The position numbers and the translations under genes are program-made. DNA of 64,000 nucleotides from Pedobacter cryoconitis (lineage in GTDB: Bacteria; Bacteroidota; Bacteroidia; Sphingobacteriales; Sphingobacteriaceae): contig NZ_JACHCE010000001.1 of the NCBI RefSeq assembly GCF_014200605.1, positions 1,240,001 to 1,304,000 of the forward strand, read 5' to 3'. Of this stretch, positions 62,901 to 64,000 are shown piece by piece; the first letter of the stretch is position 1, and each line of letters opens with the position of its first letter. Under the pieces are notes generated by a model. It saw only the letters and a list, made by a program, of their open reading frames with translations. It ran no database searches and had not been told where the DNA came from.

Positions 62901-64000
62901 TATTACAACTGGCAAATCCGGATGTGGTTACACCAGGAGATCTTGTTTTACTAACGGATAATGAACGCGGTGAACTTGCTTTATTTAACAGTAAAACTGT
63001 CCCTTATGCAGAGGAAGAAACCTTTGTCAGTTTATTTGCCGCACAGGTTATCCGTACGCCAAATGCGACTGCGCTGGTTTATGAAAAGGATTCGGTTACT
63101 TATCAGGAGCTTGATGAACGCACTAATCAGCTTGCACATCAGCTGCAAAGTAAAGGAATAAGGGCAGGGGCATTTGTACCTTTATGTATCGAACGCTCTC
63201 TGGATATGATTGTCGGGCTTATCGGGATACTGAAAGCAGGTGCTGCCTATGTTCCTGTTGATCCTGATTTTCCGCAGGACAGAATTAACCATATGCTGGC
63301 CGATACCGCTGCTACTATAATTGTAACCAGTAGTACTTGTCTGAATTTGCTGATCGAAAGCAATGCTGAGGCAATTATCCTGGATAAGGCTATATTGGGA
63401 GAATATCCGGTTACCGCGGTAAAGGAATCTGTTGATGCTTCCGGTCCGGTATATGTAATTTATACTTCTGGCAGTACAGGCAAATCAAAAGGAGTAATCC
63501 TTACCCACCGGAATCTTGCAGATTATTTAGCAGGTTTACAGGATGCACTTCCAATAGCAGAATGCCGTTCATTCGGTCTGATGTCCAGTATCGCTACCGA
63601 TTTGGGGAATACAGTATTGTTTACTGCATTCTTGAATGGAGGGGCTTTACATCTATTCTCTAAAGCAGCAATTACAGATCCATATCAACTGAAAAGCTAT
63701 CTTTCTGAAAACCCGGTAGACTGTATTAAAATTGTTCCGTCGCATTGGAAAGCGCTTGCAATGCCTGATTTCTTATTGTTGCCGGAAAAACTGCTCATTT
63801 TTGGAGGAGAGGCACTTTCAGTAGAATTGATTAATAAAATCAGGGATTATGGAAGTAATTGTACGGTTGTTAACCATTACGGGCCTACAGAAACTACAAT
63901 TGGTAAGCTATTACATATAGTGAAAGCCGGTTATCCATACCAGGAAAATATCCCGGTAGGTAAACCATTCTCTAATACCAAAGTATATGTTGTGAATGCC
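43427..64000 (+). CDS. Giant non-ribosomal peptide synthetase (3' end outside window)
   Basis: ATG at 43427 (the preceding in-frame codons include the stop TAA at 43421) opens a frame that stays in phase to base 64000: 6858 codons with no stop seen. Order: C-A-T-E, C-A-T-E, C-A-T-E, C-A-T-E, C-A(partial). All five C domains have H-H-x-x-x-D-G; all four E domains have HHLAVDGVSWR; carrier Ser residues are 1004, 2518, 4036 and 5554 in LGGDS. The first C domain has no A-T before it and differs in style from the others, fitting a fatty-acyl starter domain. Four epimerases in a row predict four D-residues. No termination domain, MbtH or phosphopantetheinyl transferase is in the window. The substrate calls are given per module. 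Confidence 0.95.
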   Translation, partial: MLINKSPLHPAQKDVYLDQLINVSNPYYNIGGYTRILGPLIKTIFIAAVNSVPEVFDAYRMRFDIDEHTPQIYFDDSYKQLEIKELDYSMYQNGEELLQIWMKEQFSKPFEIKKDNVLFEHYLVKLKDEEHLYFFRYHHLISDGFGLGSQNRYIAKKYNALINNHEEDFSYLSYKDEAVKADAYYHSDEYAEEGQYWKDKIEKKPQQLLQRRFLDSSQEQKRCETVTVNLLPEDITLLEDLQKKTKSSIQQLTIAALMIYFGKTSDKQDFIFGTPLHKRKNKKVRDIVGMFTGILPFKGVYQPELSVEELIKHITTSQREDYRYSNYQIGDLSRYFKINAAEEYLLEVVINYAIIDFALDFGEGMQAGFYELPSGYGRYPIEIWWKDYGKQQPLQLTIDYQLQFFSAEEMELVAQRLLFILKQFSSQLDSKSSEIEIIPPSELQILERFNEVSVAYPDTKNLVGIFNEHAIATPGSIALQLENQQYSYEELNVKANQLAHYLQQRGVTTDTLVPICFDRSPDMVVAILGIMKAGGAYVPIDPGYPEDRISYMLEDTGARIVVTTAALAEKFDSAIDIIRLDTDAEAIAGKSPFSPASQIKPGDISYVIYTSGSTGKPKGVMVEHGGMLNHLYSKVNDLELDSSSIVAFTASYTFDISVWQLFSALLCGGTTIIYTSALILQPAELIRTIDKDKVTIWEVVPSYLAAVLQEQFVASLTALKYLLVTGEAVSQPVLASWFEHPFYGRIPVVNAYGPTEASDDICHYIMYDTPVSTNVPLGSPIQNTQLYIVNNDMQLCPVGVAGEIGVSGICVSRGYLNRPDLTAEKFIKHPFDPTSEYRMYRTGDLGRWLPDGNIEYLGRIDDQVKIRGFRIELGEIEAALQQCEEINQAVVLVKTDDNGNKRLVGYVVANSDFDKERIVLRLKEKLPEYMIPTFFMEMEALPLTDNGKVDKKALPDPDAAALLTTAYAAPRNETEQELANIWQELLGIQRVGIYDNFFELGGDSITTIQVSSRARRAGISLQPRDLFMNYTISSLSTLLALQVVSTARAAQEFLTVGSGLLPVQQHFFEADTKDFSHYNQHLLLKVNKEISQDKLAEAIRELVKYHDALRFAYQTKEGQIEQVYGDYEGLLETADFSGSDEDLEAITAEYQQGLNLEKGILLRSVFLQTPENESHHRLLLVIHHLAVDGVSWRILLDDLSLLLEQTATTKTLKEITGDKTSAYYQWHNALVEYGKEQRLLNQLSYWENAVQQYIPLRTNKDNLQTANIADTGVFKVSLNKKHTKQLLQEVSQAYYTEINDILLSALAITIADWNDHQIVSIGLEGHGREDISDQIDTSHTTGWFTSLYPVLLDVKKGTDIGFILKNIKEQLRQVPEKGIGFGVLKYLNQAGTLQSRDPWDIVFNYLGKLDNHINEEAVISPLWETFGLSVSTNYPLREKIAVNAIIREGVLEIQWDYSTLHFNKKSVKELATAFVSALEEIIVHCVAQKAAAHTPSDYELGEVISVAELDGFLGETVNGSLRKNQIEGLARLSGLQEGMLFHGLYDGQAGTYIQQFYCTLENLDENKFIKSWQKLISQHSILRSGFYHDVFSVPVQCIYKEAEIPVTILDYRHLSSTEQENAIREFEAADRLEGFDFTVLPLMRLCLIQLRDNYYHMIWSYHHILLDGWSLPIILEELLRAYEAQVEGTALTILPNTRYDDYIRYIYRKDKDAANNYWRKYLERVTEGTLLNFINSTADRNKGKGVYEKVKLHLDSDSTASLIQFAQRNHITLNTLMQGAWAYLLHRYTGKSEVTYGVIVSGRPEDLPGVERGVGMYINTLPLHIAVDENQSLTSWLQALQINQLESREHQYTTLNEIQHLSEISGDIFDSLLVFENYPVSKVLNEKPWALRLENIGLHEHTNYPLNIVILATDTIQIDFGYNSSLLLPEYAAAVSAHFEQVLQQFTKIGQGLLSSVEILSDRERSLLLDVFNDSSDQYLQPLTIIDAFNEQVILTPENTAIVYGSVSLTYRELDKRSQELAHALIAKGLQPGTLVPVAAKRSINMMVGILAILKAGAAYVPIDPDYPQERISFMLEDTAGKIAITDSEWLSLFTALAPDLEFVCLDKLELSAVNDTIQLDTITADSPAYVIYTSGSTGQPKGVLVTQRNVVSLVKDISYVELNEHDVLLSTGSPSFDATTFEYWGMLLNGGKLVLCPDDSLLDIALLKEQVRLHQVTKMWFTSSWFNQLIDTDITVFEGLSVVLAGGEKLSDEHVFKIRKTYPELTVINGYGPTENTTFSLTFTIDDSGSIPIGKPLDSRNAYILDAQLRLLPAGVPGEIYLGGAGLSLGYLNRPDLTAEKFIDHPFNKGQKIYKTGDIGRWLPDGNIEYQGRIDDQVKIRGYRIELGEIENILQQSEQVNQAVVIVKEENGTKRLIGYIVPEGEFDRDGIVVFLKSRLPEYMIPAIWVELDKLPLTNNGKVNKKALPDADTGSLFTENYQAPRNAMELDLVTIWQDLLRIPKVGIQDNFFELGGDSIITIQVVSRAKRMGYNLHPRDLFVCQTIAVLAAVLTKGAAEAGSVAEQGVLVGKSGLLPIQQWFFEIADQKESHFNQHVLLTIDKNIAQDTITEAVRALMQYHDALGFTYRSNENELVQEYGSYEGQLGVADLKVVAPDKLQEAILMTAEQYQRSLDIEKGILLRAVLILTPEEVQQHRLLVIVHHLAVDGVSWRILVEDLQLLLENKMDKPVEEVLGKKTSSVRQWYDALTVYSKSSALTTQLGYWERTVQQAGRLKTEFEYSGTVNYADTTNQVLKLNSTQTRRLLQEVPKAYHTEINDILLSALAMTLAVWNENETVTIKMEGHGREDIAADIDTSRTVGWFTSLYPVSLEISSGLPAGDVVKSVKEQLRQIPEKGLGYGILKYISKEPSLQHANGDIVFNYLGQMNNMLDGNGILGTAEEEAGTSVGHAFQMPDKLYINSIIKNDELEVDWRYSHHHFSSAGIGNLSAAFMANLETLIDHCVSLAETAFTPSDYGLGNEISYQELDAFLDSGDGIRRNQIESIYPLSGLQAGMLFHGLADTQTGSYVEQLTADIAALDEQVFAQSWEYLLKQHTILRSAFYYDVFNIPVQCVLKDVKIPIEVQDYRELSQKAQQKAIQKYTAKDRIRGFDFAEAPLMRICLFRLADNEYRLLWSFHHILLDGWSLPVLIEELLQTYESLINAQPVLSAEEDRYENYIRYINRRNKQEEKEHWSNYLAPLTQSSRLPFIKTAAEQKKGNGQFKIETIQLDKAITASLTAYTQRNRITLNTLMQGVWAYLLNHYTGRADVVYGVTVSGRPEDLAGVERAVGMYINTLPLFTQIDPAQEVSVWLQQLQADQLRSREFQYSALNEIQRQSSVSGELFDSILVFENYPVDGVLLAQSWKLQLSGADVKEQTNYPLSITVMAAEEINIRFEYNTELLSGTDVSRMTGHFETALFHIITQKVPKIGNINILTTEEKQWLVEGLNTNKFAYPAEETMVSLFAAQVLKSPAAAALSFEDQTLSYTELDELSNKLANKLISFGIKRGTLIPLFIERSAEMTVGILGILKAGAAYVPIHPDYPAERTAFILSDIAAPLVLSSRESSGFLPETELPVILLDNKLLSEGFSTEPVMEYYPSDLAYVIYTSGSTGQPKGVLIEHRSVVNLISYQGKKFGIDQTDRILQFSNYNFDASVEQIFLALLNGAKLVVLDETTRLDPSALEQLLLKEQITHLHATPGFLETINAGNYGGLRRVISGGEYCRVALAEKWKPFAAFYNEYGPTETTVTALEYQYPVSSEENLLEGVPIGRGLGNTRTYLLDAQLRPVAAGVAGELYIAGVQVARGYLNRPEQTAQSFLSDPFVSGERMYKTGDICRLLPDGNLTYIGRNDEQVKVRGYRIELGEIENVLGQNSQVSQGVVLARTDEQGNKRLVGYVVPADAEIFSKEELIVFLKTRLPEYMVPGWWVILEKLPLTGNGKTDKKALPDPDANDLIAQEYVAPGNQLEQTLAVIWQELLGLTQVGIHDNFFELGGDSIVTIQVVSRARRAGYGLNPRDLFTCQTISRLAAFMDLQQEIKTVAEQGTLTGGSGLLPIQQWFLQTETNSLSHYNQHIVLTVAKNISTEQLQTAIDKLVNHHDALRFAYHLSGTQWEQHYSGFQSKIGVFDYTQNTDEWTEAVQTNLNLLQSQVDIAKGNLLQAALLIAPANVPVNQLLLVIHHLAVDGVSWRILTDDLELLLQQEDKPALTVLGNKTSSFRQWYHTMLAYGQRADLLNQEAYWKKTKQEPAPLRTDHVFNEAVTIADIQNYTIKLGSNSTANLLKDVPKAYHTEINDILLNALVLTLSAHNKSNKVLVGMEGHGREDLAADADTSRTVGWLTSMFPVLLEVETGAGKGQQLKNIKEQLRQVPGKGIGYGLLKYINKTESLQGKDPWEVLFNYLGQSGHTTAEGLYTVPQWELFGSSAGSDFPVEGKLAVNSMIIDHELVLYWSYSNRHFNAETIHQLAADYLSHLEDIIKHCIGRSTASFTPSDYGLGDVISYNELDQFMDDDYNGKQRKLQLESILRLSGLQEGMLFHSLYDQQAGSYIQQFTGELKEADILAFTDSWQHLLKQHSILRSAFYYDVFRIPVQCIYKEAQIPVIQLDLQGLSAEEQELAIQEYKKEDLLKGFDFVSAPLMRICLIQLDETRYQFCLTHHHILLDGWSMPVLMEELLTNYEYLISKKAIPVVAEDRYENYIRYIERQDKEQATAYWRNYLDGLEEATLLPFINSSSDRTKSNREYLEEILQLDAEFTTRLTRYAQQNRVTINTLMQGVWSYLLYNYTGRKDVAFGIVVSGRPEDLPGVESAIGMYINTLPLHGKIDLSQDIAAGLQKIQAEQLESRAYQYTSLSEVQRLSGITGNLFDTLMVFENYPVSQALAAQQWSLQIENLDVGEQHTNYPLSIIVMAGKEIAVHFSYNDLLEENYIKLIAGHFKNVLNQVVSSGKLNFSDLNLLTTAEQGQLLNDFNATGISPLPDRTVIARFAEQVILQNDRPAIIMGADSWSYRELDEQSSRFAHYLIEKGVKPGDFVPVCQERSASIVISILAIVKAAGVYVPIDPRYPAERIQYMLTDTGAGLLITNETLLTGLSAIMPDLELINPENLQLDVYATVAPVIPVTLEDLVYVIYTSGSTGQPKGVQSTHAGLSNLVSWHLECFELNSESRMTATAGIGFDVFGWEIWPALNAGAALYIISDEQRLSPSGLVTYYLEESITHSFLSTVLIPEFVAASRNRSLALKYLLAAGDKLAAVNLDGLGYQVVNAYGPTENSVITTSYVLRAADGETSPPIGIPVSNTQLYIVNAENKLCPVGVAGELCISGIGVSTGYLNRKSLTDEKFTANPFHQNWGARMYRSGDLTRWLPNGNIEFLGRIDDQVKIRGYRIELGEIANVLQQNAAVKQAVVLAKTDDRGNKQLVGYIVPEHVFEKESIISYLKGRLPDYMIPALWVSLEKLPLNSNGKVDRKKLPEPNISSMRSLNHVAPGNATEQTLAEIWQDLLRIEQIGIHDNFFELGGDSIITIQAVSRAKWAGLEFQPKDLFVNQTIARLAALLQVAKAQLIKGEEGVLCGNSGLLPIQSWFFEDGGTVTSHFNQQILLNIAKNTAAALLADAVKKLVEYHDALRFVYQQTANGWEQRYGDYAGELKITDLTETPADLLADAITTESNLAQQSLNIEKGILIRAVLMQTPEDEPYNRLLVVVHHLAVDGVSWRIFLEDLTLLLQSPKQELTAAKTHSYRQWQESLVAYSTSRSLLAQEAYWKTAAQQFIPLKTEQQDAGEISAADTANYVVTLNSKQTQRLLQEVPKAYHTEINDILLSALALTLSEWNGQSKVSIGLEGHGREDIGADSDTSHTIGWFTTLYPVLLEVGTARGSASVIKNIKEQLRRIPVKGIGYGVLKYISKSPLLQSKDPWDVVFNYLGQWDNAAGGDGHLSAAKEDTGAAAGDDFIFRDKLAINSSVRNGELVIDWGYSAKHFTAAGIQKMGESYLSYLQTLIDHCVTQDTTIYTPSDYGLGDSVTYQELDSFLDENYLQTTRRNQVERIYPLSGLQSGMLFHGLYDGEAGNYVEQFTSVLNAVDEAIFIKSWNWVMQRHTILRSAFYANTFNIPVQCVYKEVAMPLTVFDYRHMDDTAQETAIQEYAAADRLGGFDFTTAPLMRVCLSKLDDNRTHLLWTFHHILLDGWSMPILLQELLEIYEALVTDQATPALTEDRYEDYIRYIRQDDNGKAEAHWKKYLQHITTGSLLPFVNTTADRTKGIGASSLKQLFVSAETTTLLAAYAQRNHITLNTLMQGVWAYLLAQYTGRNEVSYGVTVSGRPEALPGIEQAVGMYINTLILTATITESPLSEWLQSLQVTQLDNREYQYTPLNEVKRWAAAEGELFDTLLVFENYPVSEVLAARTWKLQLDDVKVTSQTNYPLWLVIMAGAEITIRFEYNTGLLNEDQVNRIAGHFDQVLLQLANPDVVTPGDLVLLTDNERGELALFNSKTVPYAEEETFVSLFAAQVIRTPNATALVYEKDSVTYQELDERTNQLAHQLQSKGIRAGAFVPLCIERSLDMIVGLIGILKAGAAYVPVDPDFPQDRINHMLADTAATIIVTSSTCLNLLIESNAEAIILDKAILGEYPVTAVKESVDASGPVYVIYTSGSTGKSKGVILTHRNLADYLAGLQDALPIAECRSFGLMSSIATDLGNTVLFTAFLNGGALHLFSKAAITDPYQLKSYLSENPVDCIKIVPSHWKALAMPDFLLLPEKLLIFGGEALSVELINKIRDYGSNCTVVNHYGPTETTIGKLLHIVKAGYPYQENIPVGKPFSNTKVYVVNA
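47961..52500 (+). other. NRPS module 2: C - A(Val) - T - E
   Basis: C2 (YHHILLDGWS) is followed by an A domain with FDATTFEYW. The hand-read pocket is D-A-F-W-L-G-G-T-F-(K), one conservative change from the known Val code (DAFWIGGTFK). Carrier Ser codon at 50978-50980. E2 spans about 51130-52480. Expected product residue: D-Val. Confidence 0.85.
52501..57080 (+). other. NRPS module 3: C - A - T - E, acidic pocket
   Basis: C3 (FHHILLDGWS), then an A domain with NFDASVEQIF. The pocket reads D-A-E-H-I-G-E-V-T-(K); two Glu suggest a basic residue, but I do not recall an exact match. Carrier Ser codon at 55532-55534. E3 spans about 55690-57050. Confidence 0.75.
57081..61630 (+). other. NRPS module 4: C - A(hydrophobic) - T - E
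   Basis: C4 (HHHILLDGWS), then an A domain with GFDVFGWEIW. The pocket reads D-V-W-F-L-A-A-V-I-(K), nearly all hydrophobic, so a Leu/Ile/Phe-like residue is likely. Carrier Ser codon at 60086-60088. E4 spans about 60220-61590. Confidence 0.75.
61631..64000 (+). other. NRPS module 5 (partial): C - A(Asp)
   Basis: C5 (FHHILLDGWS), then an A domain cut by the window end after the pocket region. The pocket reads D-L-T-K-I-G-H-I-G-(K), one conservative change from the known Asp code (DLTKVGHIGK). Whether an epimerase follows is not visible. Confidence 0.82.

Noticed and set aside
46324..63161. Several short frames on the minus strand and out of phase on the plus strand within the NRPS
   Set aside because: All lie inside a continuous NRPS frame with intact domain motifs; none resembles a known protein and none has a promoter.
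1..64000. tRNA, rRNA, insertion sequences or integrase genes
   Set aside because: None was seen by eye: no tRNA-like cloverleaf with a T-loop, no transposase motifs and no flanking terminal repeats. A dedicated scan could still find a small RNA.

Overview
The window reads as chromosomal DNA from a member of the Bacteroidota, most likely Sphingobacteriaceae and close to Pedobacter. The reasons are AT-rich intergenic DNA, absence of obvious Shine-Dalgarno sites, TAnnTTTG-type -7 promoter elements, TonB-receptor/DUF4249 pairs, LytS/LytTR two-component systems, GG-leader lanthipeptide precursors and many signal peptides ending in F-A-Q. This assignment rests on gene content and sequence style; no database search was possible. 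Layout. (1) 1-8956 is part of a surface-polysaccharide locus: the end of a glycosyltransferase, a Wzi-like outer-membrane protein, mannose-1-phosphate guanylyltransferase, a sugar nucleotidyltransferase, the dTDP-rhamnose genes rmlB-rmlD-rmlA (rmlC is not in the window), and a polyprenyl-phosphate sugar phosphotransferase that would start the repeat unit. (2) 9003-15443 holds envelope and secreted functions: a TonB-dependent receptor with a DUF4249 lipoprotein, a GH18 chitinase-like lipoprotein with a three-repeat C-terminal domain, a small lipoprotein resembling the N-terminal domain of M35 peptidases, and a DUF1080 protein. (3) 15917-30525 is a class I lanthipeptide (RiPP) cluster. It has two small non-cysteine precursor-like ORFs, five lanthipeptide precursors (three of them near-identical), an outer-membrane barrel protein, LanC, a lone receiver domain, a full-length LanB, a shortened HlyD-like protein, a LytTR regulator and LytS-type kinase on the other strand, a C39-peptidase ABC exporter and a TPR-like protein. 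The exporter would cut leaders after GG while exporting, LanB would dehydrate Ser/Thr, and LanC would form thioether rings, but this LanC lacks the usual zinc-ligand motifs. (4) 30552-36321 contains housekeeping and unassigned genes, including dnaA with a candidate origin upstream. (5) 36322-39448 is an AT-rich gap followed by a GH95 alpha-L-fucosidase. (6) 40015-64000 is a second biosynthetic locus: an ECF sigma factor and a short anti-sigma-like protein, sbnA and sbnB (which make 2,3-diaminopropionate), then one giant non-ribosomal peptide synthetase ORF that stays open to the end of the window (6858 codons). It is arranged C-A-T-E four times followed by C-A, and the window ends inside the fifth A domain. 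Hand-read A-domain pockets suggest a basic residue (plausibly diaminopropionate), Val, a possibly basic residue, a hydrophobic residue, then Asp. With an N-terminal C domain that has no A-T before it, this points to an acylated, D-residue-rich, cationic peptide. The most notable features are the dnaA region lying between two antibiotic-type clusters, the multi-precursor lanthipeptide operon with a hairpin between precursors and enzymes, the degenerate LanC, and the coupling of sbnAB to an all-epimerising NRPS.
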